Shown here: one piece after another, positions 29,301 to 39,432 of the stretch
How positions within the stretch are numbered: the stretch's first letter is position 1
Layout of the letters: each line of letters starts with the position of its first letter
Source: Phallusia mammillata
Lineage: Eukaryota; Chordata; Ascidiacea; Phlebobranchia; Ascidiidae
Reading direction: 5' to 3'
Length of the DNA: 64,000 nucleotides
NCBI GenBank assembly: GCA_003260075.1
Contig: QLIY01000127.1
Coordinates: forward strand, 124,001 to 188,000
Translations under genes and position numbers: made by a program
The notes under the pieces: generated by a model
Database searches by the model: none
What the model was told of the DNA's origin: nothing
The model's input: only the letters and a program-made list of their open reading frames with translations

Positions 29301-29723
29301 CATTTTGTTTTCTAACAAAAAACACTGAATTGTAAATAGATGACAGACCAAGTAGAGGTATACCTATATATATTATAACTATGAGGACTTGTTATTTAGG
29401 CACAGTGCACACACTGACGTTTATTAGGGTAACAAGAACCTGTGATGTGGCCAGCAATTTCAAACAGCTTGTTCTCCCCTGATCAAAGGCCTTCTATTGC
29501 TGGCCAACAGCACCGAAAACGGACCAAATAAGGAATAACGCGTCCTAGTGAAACGTTACTGAACTTAAAAATGGTCAAATCTAGGGCTCTTACTTTTTAA
29601 CGCCGATGTGTATGGTTTAGGGAAAAATACGAAATAAACATTACTTACTGCGAAAATATATCCAATCAACGCAATCTTAAGGATCCAAGAACTCATGATT
29701 GAATTTCCACTACTCTTTACCAT
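17352..29723 (-). CDS. Adhesion G protein-coupled receptor, 19 exons, about 1006 residues
   Basis: Exons: 29649-29723, 27741-27831, 26763-26954, 25974-26100, 25522-25711, 24836-24999, 23954-24209, 23295-23463, 22743-22829, 22510-22672, 21850-22084, 21417-21575, 20553-20684, 19759-19948, 19316-19434, 18660-18886, 18173-18297, 17932-18080, 17352-17522. A signal peptide (WILKIALIGYIFA) opens the protein; two in-frame ATGs, 29723 and 29696, are possible starts. The ectodomain is a long GAIN-like region with no other domain I recognise, ending in a GPS motif: CEY, W, GC, then CHCNHTTNFAAFMM. Seven helices follow, for example LNILEYAGSVVSVVSLLISF, TIATHYFLLSTFMWMFVEGI and GAIVLLPLLGIPWIVGMFGY. The third intracellular loop is about 110 residues. 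The tail is Arg/Ser-rich. The family couples adhesion to G proteins through a tethered agonist (established). Exons could be missing where gaps interrupt intron 1 (28.3-29.3 kb). Confidence 0.87.
18960..19190. repeat. Degenerate GCCCGAACC-rich repeat
   Basis: Loose repeats of ACCCGAACCCGAAAC, CCCGATCCGAT and AAGCCCGTTTTAATGC, matching the family at 19469-19730 and 39780-40083. Boundaries are approximate. Confidence 0.5.
19469..19730. repeat. Degenerate GCCCGAACC-rich hAT-like repeat
   Basis: Opens AGGGTTGTTAGCAAC and ends GACCCGACTTACAACTCTG, resembling the ends of the element at 39780-40083. The body is made of loose CCCGAACCC / GGCCTGA repeats. It lies between two GPCR exons. Confidence 0.55.
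21013..21205. mobile_element. hAT MITE, 193 bases, nested in an older repeat
   Basis: Starts CAGTGCCGGATTAAGC and ends CTTAATCCAGCACTG. Exact target duplication GTGACGTC at 21005-21012 and 21206-21213. The flanks on both sides (about 20915-21300) are a GCCCGAAA-rich repeat, so it inserted into an older element. Confidence 0.92.
25218..25485. mobile_element. hAT-like MITE, 268 bases
   Basis: Starts CAGAGGTCGGTGCG and ends GGTTGCCGATCCCTA. Target duplication GTTTAGCT / GTTTAGTA matches at 6 of 8 positions, so it is an older copy. Lies in a GPCR intron beside a fragment of the 41575-41802 family. Confidence 0.65.
26172..26631. mobile_element. Inverted-repeat element with an internal tRNA-like core
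   Basis: Ends TTGGGATTA and TAATCCCAA. Inner arms also pair: AGAAGCGTTTATACTAACCA with the complement of TGGTTGACATAAACGCTTCA, and AGGCCCATTGAATG... CCGGTCACCAAGCATTC with its complement near 26450-26510. Between the arms is a box A-like TAGCTCGGTTGGTAGAGC (26386-26403) and a box B-like GGTTTGAACGC. It shares its tail with the SINE-like elements at 3655 and 35150. Confidence 0.65.
27209..27559. mobile_element. MITE with TAGGCCTACCATA ends, 351 bases
   Basis: Starts TAGGCCTACCATACGTCC and ends TATGGTAGGCCTA, with repeated TGTCCTCCTTTTT motifs inside. Target duplication ACCATGAG at 27201-27208 and 27560-27567 is exact. It interrupts a fragment of the palindromic MITE family seen at 6019. A decayed relative lies near 52640-52955. 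Confidence 0.9.
28299..28308. other. Run of 10 C: probable gap placeholder
   Basis: Lies inside the left member of a direct duplication (about 28107-28485 versus 28496-28935). Compared with the right copy, about 80 bases are missing at this point, as expected if an unsequenced gap was written as C. Confidence 0.75.
28486..28495. other. Run of 10 C: probable gap between haplotype copies
   Basis: Separates about 28107-28485 from its diverged copy 28496-28935; both contain GTTAAGCATAGGGTGGGTCT. Both lie in the first GPCR intron. Confidence 0.8.
29265..29275. other. Run of 11 C: probable gap between haplotype copies
   Basis: Separates 28937-29264 from 29276 to about 29600; both copies share ACGTATGCGTTT near their start and TTATTTAGGC... 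ACACTGACGTTTATTAGGGT inside. Confidence 0.8.
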
Positions 29724-31980
29724 ATAAATATCAATACAGATACACTTTTTAAAATGCTTTACTTCTCTGCGATATGCCAGAAAACAGTTTTACCAACATT
29801 TACCAGCTTAAAGCAATACTCATAAACATAAAACGTTGAGTTCGATCAACGCCAAACAGAGATAAACTGATGAACAAAGCTTTAATCAGCGCTTTACAAT
29901 TGCAAACATATGCATTTTTGCTCTTCTCCTTTTCAAACCATTCTCATCTAATCAGCCGAAGTAGACTTATGATTTGCGCTGCACAGACCTATTGGCAAGC
30001 AAGATCAATCACACCTCACACAAACTGACGAAGGTATTTACGTTGCAAGGGCTTAATATTGCAAGCGCGTGTTTTGCGAAAGTAGCCCTTGAGCACGGGG
30101 CAGCGAAATTCAGGAAACAGCCTTGCGTCATTGCAAACTGACATCCGCAGACTAGTATGGCCTCTATATGCAGTCGCTTGAAATACGTCAAGCTATAAAT
30201 CAACCCTGAATGCACGGAAAACGTTTGGTCTTATTCTTTAATTAACCGCCTTTCAATTTTGGTCAAAGTATGTCAAGAATTTTTCCATCTTAAAAGCGTG
30301 TTACTCCAACATTGTAACCTTTTCGTTTACTTACGTTTTTTATGTAGCAGAGATTTAAACGCTGCATATTGTTGATGGAGATGATATCATTGCATATGGA
30401 AAACCGGGTGATATGTCGTTGGTTTGCTATGAGAAAGGGGTTATGATTAACTAATATGGAGCTATTTTTAATTGCTTACATCTATGACTAAAGTGATTGT
30501 GTGCAAAACGGATTAACTTTTGATACTGTTAAGGGTTTAAACTTTAAACCTAAGTTGTTTTGTCCTGTCACAGAATATGGGGTCACTTTTCAGGACTTCT
30601 TTCTGCCCAAAGTGGGCAGACTTGAATGTAAAACGATTTGAGTTCGCGACCACTTCATAACATAAAAAAGATATGTTTCAACTTATACTGGGACAAAACG
30701 AGCCATAGATTTAAAAATGCTGAAAAACATGGCTTTAAGATGAAGGAATTTTGAGGTTCGCCATATTGAGCAAGCTTTAAGAGAGCTTGATAGCTATGAT
30801 AAAACTTCCAACGCCTAAATTCAATTCACCAGTGTCAATTCCAGACTGAAAGTTTTGGTGATGTAGTCGCACGACGTCACCAAAAACTACGTTGTACTTG
30901 CGTCTGGATCCGCCAATGACGATTGCGAAAGTGTCTGGTCTGAAATCTCTACAATGGCGTTTGCGTTAACCTGAAGGCCAAAGGTGGTTTTCATTTTCGC
31001 GTGTTCATTCAAATTGACAATGGCTTAGAAAGATGATGCACTCATTCCTACGTTGTGGGCAGCACGTAATCGAAACCTGAAAACGTTTCCTGATAAATAG
31101 AAGTACACGGAGCAACTATAGGGTCCATGATTTCCTTGAAAAAATAGGGTCCATGATTCCTTGTTTATATTATTTTAATGAAATGGCTCACAAATTGTTT
31201 CCACAGTGGCTTAGAAGGAAAAAAAGTGTTAGTGAACGCTTAATTTACACAAACGTTTTAAGTAGGCAGAAATATTTACTCAGTAGTACACATTTTTTGG
31301 ATATAGATTTTGGATAAGTTGAAAAATGCCAACCAACACTTCTAGATGGTGACAGCAGCGCTTGTCCATGCTTTAAAATGTCATTTGAGCACAATCACAT
31401 ACAACTATATTAGCCTTTCTTTTTACTCTGGAACATTTTGACATAATCTTGCTTCCATTTTCTGTCACATTGGACGTTGTTATTTCTTCTGCGATACCAG
31501 GCCAATGTGGTCAGAATTTGAACAAAATATTTGTTTAAACTTTAACGGGAATATAAATCATTAGTCAGGTGGCAAAACAGCGGGTTGTGCCAAACTTCAT
31601 TACAACTACTTCCTTGCAATGGCACCGCAAGATTTGGCACCTCGCAATCACTTGCAATCAACAATCCTATCGCAACGCGAGGACCCGACTTTGCAAGTTG
31701 GCCACGAACGTGCAGCAAACTAATAGAACAAGTTGTAATTATGCGATAATAGCCGGAGATAAATGCGTCCCGTGGCGATTTGTCCCGAGCCGCCGTGGTT
31801 TTGTTTTTGTTAGAGGCAGCTGGATTTGTTTGCCTATTATCAACTCGCGGCAGTGGAAAAAACAAAACCTGTCACAATGGAAAAAGTGTCACGGGTTAAA
31901 AACTATGCGAACCTACACAATGGATTATAAGCAGACGCATAAGAGAGTAAAGAATAATTAAAAAGTAGCAGTGCGTCATA
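29724..31980. other. Divergent intergenic region between the GPCR and forkhead genes
   Basis: Both flanking genes start at its edges, so it should contain two promoters. I see no gene, no repeat with clear ends, and no convincing TATA box. A 130-codon + strand frame at 31569-31961 has no domain and an antisense frame of similar length, and is not supported. Confidence 0.55.
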
Positions 31981-34900
31981 ATGGTGCTATACACGAAAAC
32001 GAAGCTGTCCTCTCCAATGGTGTCAATATCACGTAGCGGGAAAGTGATGTCACTTGAGAAATGGAAAACCGATTGGTTTCATGAGGTAGGTCAGCATTTT
32101 TAGTCGGGTATGGAAAGTAGCAATTGAGGAAATGCAAATAAAATAGAGCCATTTCTTAAATATTTCCGAATTTTTTGATCACTACTGTATTGACTACATC
32201 TTTGTTTGTGCTGGAATTAGAATGCTCATAGTTTGTATTGGCTTCACGAGTCGACTACTTGTGAATATGAATACGATTTTGATCAGTGATTACTATTTTT
32301 TCTGTGAGCTGTAAAACATAACGAAGGCACATTCTCAATATACTGGAGTAAATGTTTGGACTTAACATTATAAATTTATGAAATAAACTGTCCGAAAATA
32401 AAGTCATTTGAACTAGCCTATTATTTGGCAAACACCAAATATCTCGCAAATATAAATGAGCTGCTGTTGACAGGCATAATGTATTCACAAGTATGTGGCT
32501 CTTCCAGCAATTTTTATCATAACAAGACGTTTCGATGTCACATACGACACACCTTCATCAGGGATTGTCATAATGAAAACTACTGGAACAGTCACATATT
32601 TGTTAATCTCGCATATGTGTTATAATCATAATTTGTGTTTTTATAGAAGTATTATGTAACGGTTTTTATCCTTACACAGATAAGCGAATTATTTCATGTG
32701 ACCACGGACCAGGTGGCCGCTCAAACAAACACCTGCAAGCCAACGTTTGAAAAAGTAAGTGATCACTTTACAGGACGTTACGCGAGGTCTTCCGCGGTGT
32801 TAGCACTTACCTCTCGATGATGGATAACATTTCAATGAATTGTGCCATTTTAGGTGAGAGCGATTGAGAGCAAAGCGAGGTTGAACACAGTTTTGTCGTT
32901 AATCGAAAGATATATTCGAGGCCAACTGCTCGTAACCTCATCTTCGACCAAGCGAAAACCAATTGCATTGAATGCCAACGTAAGTTCTATTTTTGATTTT
33001 AATGAGACCGGCGAGCTAAGGCAAAGGGTGCGCTATCAAAAGCGGCATTGCAATTTATAGAAAAGGCAATGCCTCTTGCACAACCTTGTCAAAAGTGTGA
33101 ATTGATCAATGAACCTACTGTAATTGCAACGTTAATGATGCGACACATGATTACTGACTATATGAGTTAAAAAGGCCGGAACAAATTATTAGTCTTGTTT
33201 CAAACATTTTTTAAAACCAAACATGGAATGGACCAGAGCAAATGATTATTGATTTAATGAAACAATAAACGGTTAACAATAAATTTAATAAACGGTCCCA
33301 CGTTTAAAAAGCCCTGTTAAGTCTGGCTATAGGTTTAAAACGTTCAGATTTAAAACTTCAGGCCAAATATCTGCAGATTAAACTTTACAGGTACCTTTAC
33401 CGTGTTAAAACTGGTTTCTTATGTCAAAATTATTGCTTCAAATGATTTGCAACAGATAATCTTACTTTAAACCTTAGAACTCCAACAACCGTTGCGCAAG
33501 AGCTAATTGGGATCACTTGGATGAATTGAAAACATCAGGAGTAATGCCATGGACAATGGTCGACCCCAACGAGGTTTGTTAAGCTGAAACATTCGCCGTG
33601 TCCTGCAACATGCTGAAATATAAACTTTTTTTTGCATTGACATCCAGGTTTGTCCTGTGGATCACACGTACCAAGCACGCAGTCCTGAAATATGCAAGTC
33701 ATCGTACAACTTGGAGGAAGCTGTCGAACTGCTGTCAGGCGACTATGCTATGGACGATGCCGGTGAGTTTAAAAGGATATAGTATCACTTTAACGTGGTA
33801 TTACGGTGTCTTGTGGTCTATGATTAAAGCTCGCACAAACTTGTGTGAACCTTAATTTAGAGTTTTAAGTCTGGCAAGGCTTTTCGGCCTTAAGCTTCAA
33901 TAAAACGGGCTTTGGGTCAGGTTTTTTCTCGGCATCTATTTTGCCGTATTTTTCCCATTTTCGGAGCTGTACGTACTCTGTTACGTAAAAGTCGGATTCA
34001 GCCCGAGTTTTGAGCTTGGACTTTTGGGATCAGAGTAACAATAAACAATCAATAATGTTCGTGGCTTGTAACTTTATGACATGTATCTTATTAAGCTTCA
34101 TCTACCGACCTGGAATCGTCTGAAGACAGCTCTTCATTACCATCTAGCGACGAGAAAGATGCCGTTGCGAGTCCTCCTCAGCGACCGAAATTGCTGTTGA
34201 TGGTAAACGGAACCGCACCGCTGTCGCGAAAACGAAAGAGAACTTCGGAAAAAGAAGGTGGGTTTGTAATAAAAATGGTTACTATGTATTAATGCTTGAA
34301 GTATATATTGTGACTAATTTATAACAAAGTTGATGAATTTGCAGATGACGCCCAACAGGAAAACACACCGGTTCAATCGAGTTCGGTAGTAAGCTTAAAG
34401 AATTCCGGAAAACTGACTCACTTATTGATTCCAGTATCACGTAGCCAGTTGGGAAATGAGAGTAAACTTACTCACGCCCGTCAGGGTCTCTCCAAGGTTT
34501 TGCAGGGACAAAGTCAGAAATTACCTCCGGCTAACGTTTTGCTGAAAAGAATCGAGATTCCTGCTTCCTCTATCCAGCGGCAAAAGCTACTTAAAGGCAA
34601 AGTTGAAGATGTGAAAGTTGAACCATCACTTTCCAGCCTTGTAACCAAACCATCGGATTTCACCAACGAAATTTTCCCAAACGGTGCATTGTGAGTATTC
34701 TCTGGGCATGGCTGGTGGTTGTGTATAGCAGGATAAATTTGTGTTGTTTTTTGTTTCAGGAGTGAACTGACGGATAACACGATTGGTGATGACATGTTTT
34801 CTTTCTTGGAGAATGAGGAGTCACCTTTAACCTCGGCCGATTTGCGGATGACTTCAGCTGAAATGCAAATGCAATCTTTATCGTCCTTATTTTCGCAAGC

Positions 34901-36930
34901 GCGGCCCACCAAGTTGACGGGTAAGAACTTGATAAGTTAAAACTAGATTATAAGATCAAAGGTTTTTAAATAATCCTATGGATAAAATTTTGACCTAAAA
35001 GCTAGCTAGTTTATAGTTACACAACCTACACTTTTTTGAAGAATTTAAAATCAAAGAAAAATATTTGAATTTAACAGTAACAAGATTTGCTCCAAATATG
35101 TTTATGTTTCAACTTATTTGACTAGGTATAAATGTATGCAATGCTATTATCAATCACGCCAGGCCCATTAAAAAGCATCATACCGAATCAGCCGGTTACC
35201 AAGCATTCACAACCGTACGGCAACGCGTAGGCTAGAAAAGTCTTGCCTGCGGTGGGATTCGAAGCCACGACAGGAGTCTGTGGTTTATATTAGATAGTGC
35301 CATGATCGCTGGTCTGCATAGCCATAGATAGACGCTTCAGGGCTGATCCAAGTTGTAAATTAACATTCTCAAAATGTTAATATCCGCAGACATTCAAAAC
35401 AAGATGAACACTATAAACAGTCAACATCTTCAATTCAACGTACCACCAGTAAAGTAAGTATTTTGTTACACATTCAATTATACAGGCAGTCATGTCTCAT
35501 TGCGCCATTCCTTTGTCAGACCGAAACGTAAATACACAAAGCACCAGAAGAAAGCTGATGGCTCGGAAAATCAAACTGTCGAAAATGAGTTTTCCAAGCC
35601 ACCTCTTCCCTATAACCAACTCATCTACCTCGTTTTCAAACAAAATAATTTTTGTCAACTGACGGTTCGAAATATATACAAGTGTATTCGTTTGTGGTTT
35701 CCCTACTACGAACATGCTCATCAAACGTGGCAGGTCAGTTTTTGATTTAAGTGATAACAGATCGCAAGGCTTTTATGTTAATCTCCACCTTCGCTGAGTT
35801 CTAAAAGTAGCCTAATAGCTCAATAAAGAAGCATGCTTTAGGCTCAAAATAATTAAACAAAAAGATCCAAAACTAAGATATTTCACCTGTAAAAGCAACA
35901 AACGAACATAAATACAGGAAGAACAAAGTCTAAAGGTCAAAAACTAAAAAAAAAACGTTCCCTTCCCTTAGCCTTTAACAGAATATGCACAAAACTATTT
36001 TCTTGTAAGTTAGAATGTAAAGGTCTTGTTTTTTACAGAACGCTGTCCGACACCAACTGTGCTGCTGCAAAGATTACGAGTAAGTATCCTAAAAAAAATA
36101 CTGCCTTTAAGCCGTCGTTGTCAGACTGCAAATGGTATAACGTTGCAGATAAAAGATTTCTTAAGGCATTATTAGGCATTTTCCCTGAATAAAACAACAA
36201 AAAATAACTATGAAAATATTTGTTTGTAAAGAAAAATTACGCTGTCGCCCGACTCAGTGGCCGACAAAGGAGGAAAGTGCGCGTGGAAAATTCGAGATCA
36301 AGTTTCACTAAAAAAGCTGGACGAGGATTTGTTGGCGCACCTTGATAAGAATGACGTCATATTCGGAATTCGAAACAGCATGCTTGACTGCGGTATGTAA
36401 TACACATCCCACTAATAAAACAGCCTAAAGTTAAAATTTCTGGTTGCAGCCATACCACCTTAAGTCATTGGTTCTAACCGATTTTTTTTAATGTTAGCAT
36501 CACCTTTAAGGTATAGTGGCGCTGCCAGTACAAAATTTCGAAAACTATTTTGACTCTATAGTCCATACAATTTGGTTTAAAACACCGAAGTAATGGGACG
36601 AAGAATGTGCATTTTCCAAATTTTTGGACCCGCGGCTGTGGTGTTGCTTCAAAATTATCAACCATTTTGCATCCTATTTCTCCCAATTGCCCACGGACCT
36701 TTGCCTCAAGTCGTGTAAAAAATCCCGCGTTTAATCTGTTACCGTCAATATTACAAAACTTTGTAACTTTTTTGCAACCTACTGAAACACTAATAAAATT
36801 TTAATCTTTGACCAAGAATCAATTTGATTTTGCAGATGTTTTTGATTCTATTTTTGGGGATATCCTGAACCGCCACAAAAACCGAAAAACAGTTGAACAG
36901 CGAATTGACGAAGCAATACTCGACATGTAA
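31981..36930 (+). CDS. Divergent forkhead-box transcription factor, 13 exons, 596 residues
   Basis: Exons: 31981-32085, 32680-32754, 32854-32979, 33478-33573, 33648-33762, 34096-34257, 34345-34690, 34760-34920, 35390-35453, 35490-35733, 36039-36079, 36232-36392, 36836-36930. The winged-helix domain is in the C-terminal third: KPPLPYNQLIYLVF (helix 1), LTVRNIYKCIRLWFPYYEH (helix 2 region), TWQNAVRHQLCCCKDYEK (recognition helix 3), then KGGKCAWKIRD (wing). It follows the forkhead plan (KPPYSY... IY... FPYY... W.N..RH.L) but with many substitutions. The remainder is Ser/Lys-rich with no recognised domain; a basic KRKRTS segment before the domain could be a nuclear signal. Exon 10 uses the second AG (start 35490), which alone keeps the frame. 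Closest to FOXN-like proteins by eye, not certain. A poly(A) signal lies at 37011. Confidence 0.82.
33865..34050. repeat. Degenerate GGGCTT/TCGGG repeat in a forkhead intron
   Basis: AGAGTTTTAAGTCTGGCAAG, AAAACGGGCTTTGGGTCAGG and CAGCCCGAGTTTTGAGCTTGG resemble the family best seen at 39780-40083. Boundaries are unclear. Confidence 0.45.
35150..35370 (-). repeat. SINE-like repeat in a forkhead intron
   Basis: Reverse strand carries GGCTTCGAATCCCACC (box B-like, 35248-35263) and the AATGCTTGGTAACCGGCTGA segment. The right part, TGCCATGATCGCTGGTCTGC... GACGCTTCAGGGC, matches 26530-26580. Same family as the elements at 3655 and 26172. Confidence 0.65.
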
Positions 36931-37010
36931 CTTAACATATTATCCTTATTCCGTGCAGTTTATAATTTATTTTGTGCTTGTGTTCTCACTGTGGTAGTGT
37001 CAAAGCGTAC

Positions 37011-37016
37011 AATAAA
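37011..37016 (+). terminator. Poly(A) signal of the forkhead gene
   Basis: AATAAA 81 bases after the stop codon, followed by TGTTTATG and a GT-rich stretch. Confidence 0.6.
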
Positions 37017-37524
37017 TGTTTATGTCACTGTGTGTAATATTTCTGTGTTCTGATAAAACTACAAGAAACCAATGCTAGCAAGTTTGTTTACAAGTGTTAC
37101 TACTCTAGTACTTGAAAAGCCTTTGAATTCCGCGACCTAACATACTTTAGGACAAAATAATAATGAAATCTTGCACTAAAATTTTGTGAACAATAGCTGC
37201 AAACTGATTCGAGCAGTAATCAAAAGCAGACAAATTTGTTTGCGTACGTTTGGTTGTGAGGACTGTTACATCATAAAAAACACAAAATAAGCATTGTTAT
37301 AGTTCCAATACGTCACAAATAATTCAAACACAAAGTTTTGAAACAAATTTGGCTACAGTGATCTGTGCTGCACAAACATCACAACATACATATAGTTTAA
37401 ATCCAATGTAAAAAAGAATCGCCAAACACTTTTACACAGCTTATCATCTGGGCTGGCCTTTCCGTCCAGTTTTCCAGTTGGACAACATCATAAGGAAGGC
37501 AGATTCACTGAAAGTCAGTTGGAA

Positions 37525-37926
37525 TTACGCTGTAAAATCTGAAATATCACCTTTTGGCGGTACATAGACAGGATTTGCTACGTCTTCGGATTGTGATGCT
37601 TCATCAAAGTTGTATTCGTCCGAAGAAGTAGACAATACACTTGAAGATTCGTAATTATCGCTATCTGAGTTATTCTTGTCATCAAAGAGACTTAAGCTGC
37701 TTACAGATATCTCCAGGTCTTCACCTCTTTGGCGTATTAGCTCCTGTATCATAGAGGTCATAAACTGTTTAGGATTTTCTGGTTTTGTGTAGACAACCAT
37801 TGTCAGCATATCCTGAAATAAACTCAAAATCTGATGTTTTTCCATGTAAACTAGGGCTCTTCTGTACGGGTCCTCCACCCTCTGAAATAACCTTTTATTG
37901 AAACTAGGCCCTTCGCCACAACTCAT
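37525..37926 (-). CDS. Small RIIa/Dpy-30-like protein, 133 residues, single exon
   Basis: From the ATG at 37926 the frame reads through about 45 residues that match the docking-and-dimerisation fold of RIIa proteins: PYRRALVYMEKHQILSLFQD, MLTMVVYTKPENPKQFM, TSMIQELI. This is the pattern of EFCAB10, TEX55 and similar cilium-associated proteins (EKHxIxxLFxxL... YxxPExPxxF). The C-terminal half is acidic and Ser-rich and has no recognised domain. RIIa motifs bind amphipathic helices of AKAP-type partners, often in sperm tails and cilia; a role here is inference. The frame stays open upstream of the chosen ATG, so an upstream coding exon is possible. Confidence 0.65.
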   Translation of the reverse strand: MSCGEGPSFNKRLFQRVEDPYRRALVYMEKHQILSLFQDMLTMVVYTKPENPKQFMTSMIQELIRQRGEDLEISVSSLSLFDDKNNSDSDNYESSSVLSTSSDEYNFDEASQSEDVANPVYVPPKGDISDFTA

Positions 37927-39432
37927 TATCAATAAGTGTGTAAGACACCACTGAAGAGGCAAAACAAAAGCTATTAAATAAAAATAATCAAATCCAAATT
38001 TGAGGAACGCAATTGTAATTTCAAACGATTGTTTTTGTAACCACAATTGTTATGTAACAAAGAACAAACAATTGTGATCAAATGCTTGCTATTTTCTGTC
38101 ATATCGTGTTTATTTTTACACTTTGCACCTCTAAACATGTTCCAAAGATGGATACAATTGTACATTCAGTAGCAACCTATGTATTTGGGATATAATTAGA
38201 TTAGGCCTAAATGTATAGGGACTTTTGAGTATGTCACAGTGTAGAGTTGAGCATGTGAAAGTATATGACAGTGTGGAATTAGGTAGGACCAGTGGTGGGA
38301 TTCAGCCGGTTCGCACCAGTTCTATAGAACAGTCTCACGAAATTCTGATATCAGCGAACCGGTTAGCATTACTGGTTACTGTCAGTGAACTTTTTGTAAC
38401 AGTACCGACTGAAAAATATGACTTTTGTGATAGAACCGACTAACAAAAAAATTGAATCCCTCCACTGAGCAAAGCCAGTTGAAACGTGGACAATTCCGCC
38501 CACTCGCAGACTTGCGCTTGGAAAACCCCAACACGGCTTTCGCTTTTTCGTGTGGGTGGCTGGGAAAAGAGAAAGGCTGTCTTGTGACTTCGTACGTGTA
38601 AACAGGGCCCACGCAATGCCCTTTTTCAATTGTCTCCCTAAGAGGGTATTTTCCCAAAAAGAGTAGTTTAGTTTTTGAATTTCCAACATACAACTATTGG
38701 CACAACTAATCAATACAACGCAGAGTGAAAAGCGAATGGTGACGCAATTCAGGCCTTGCTGTGTTATCTTGTTTAGCGATGCGTATCGGTAACAGTTGTT
38801 GACCAGACAGAGTTCTTCTCAGGTCTCTTTTGTAGAGGAACTAGTTACCACACGTTTTTGATTTCCAGGGACATGTTTTTTATTTGCTTTGAATACGTGT
38901 AACAGACGTGTTACAGGCACAGCTTTACAGTTTATGTTTGTAGAAGCGAACACGATTTGCATTCAAGATGTAGCTGTCTAGCAACTTGAAATAGTTAAAG
39001 CATGCGGCAATCAATAGTGTTTTCAGTTCTGCTTGCTAGCATTCATAGGCTTATGTATAGATCAGCAGTAAATCGTCGTAAGTGTCTGAACTTGCATGCC
39101 CGTGGGCAAATGAACATAAGCTATGCAATGTGCGCAGCTTATATAAAAACTAGCAGTTTAGCAAAACCACATGCGTTAGTATCGACTTTGCGAAAGTAAA
39201 ATACATAAAGTTATCCGTTGTAAGCAGTTTAGTTTAAAGAAACTGGGCCACTTTTCTGAGGTCATATGATGTTTTGCAGTTTTCAACTCTACCACATTTT
39301 GGTGCAGCCCCTGTTATCCATTGTTAATGAGTAACCCACAGGGAAGGCACCGTGGCGGTGGCTTAAGCGAACTGGTATATTACGCTTGAGCTGTTGTTAC
39401 GCTGGCACAGCTAGTCGAAGGTACCAACTACA
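37927..39432. other. Divergent intergenic region with a partial hAT element
   Basis: Separates the RIIa-like gene (-) and the Mind bomb-like gene (+), so it should hold both promoters. The only recognisable item is a decayed hAT-like segment at 38290-38467. Several overlapping short frames on the - strand at 38369-38713 have no domain. Confidence 0.5.
38290..38467. mobile_element. Decayed hAT-like MITE
   Basis: Starts CAGTGGTGGGATTCAGCCGG and ends TTGAATCCCTCCACTG, good inverted ends for a hAT MITE, but no matching 8-base target duplication was found. Confidence 0.6.

Noticed and set aside
31569..31961. A 130-codon + strand frame upstream of the forkhead gene
   Set aside because: No domain, no relatives in the window, and an antisense frame of similar length overlaps; likely chance.
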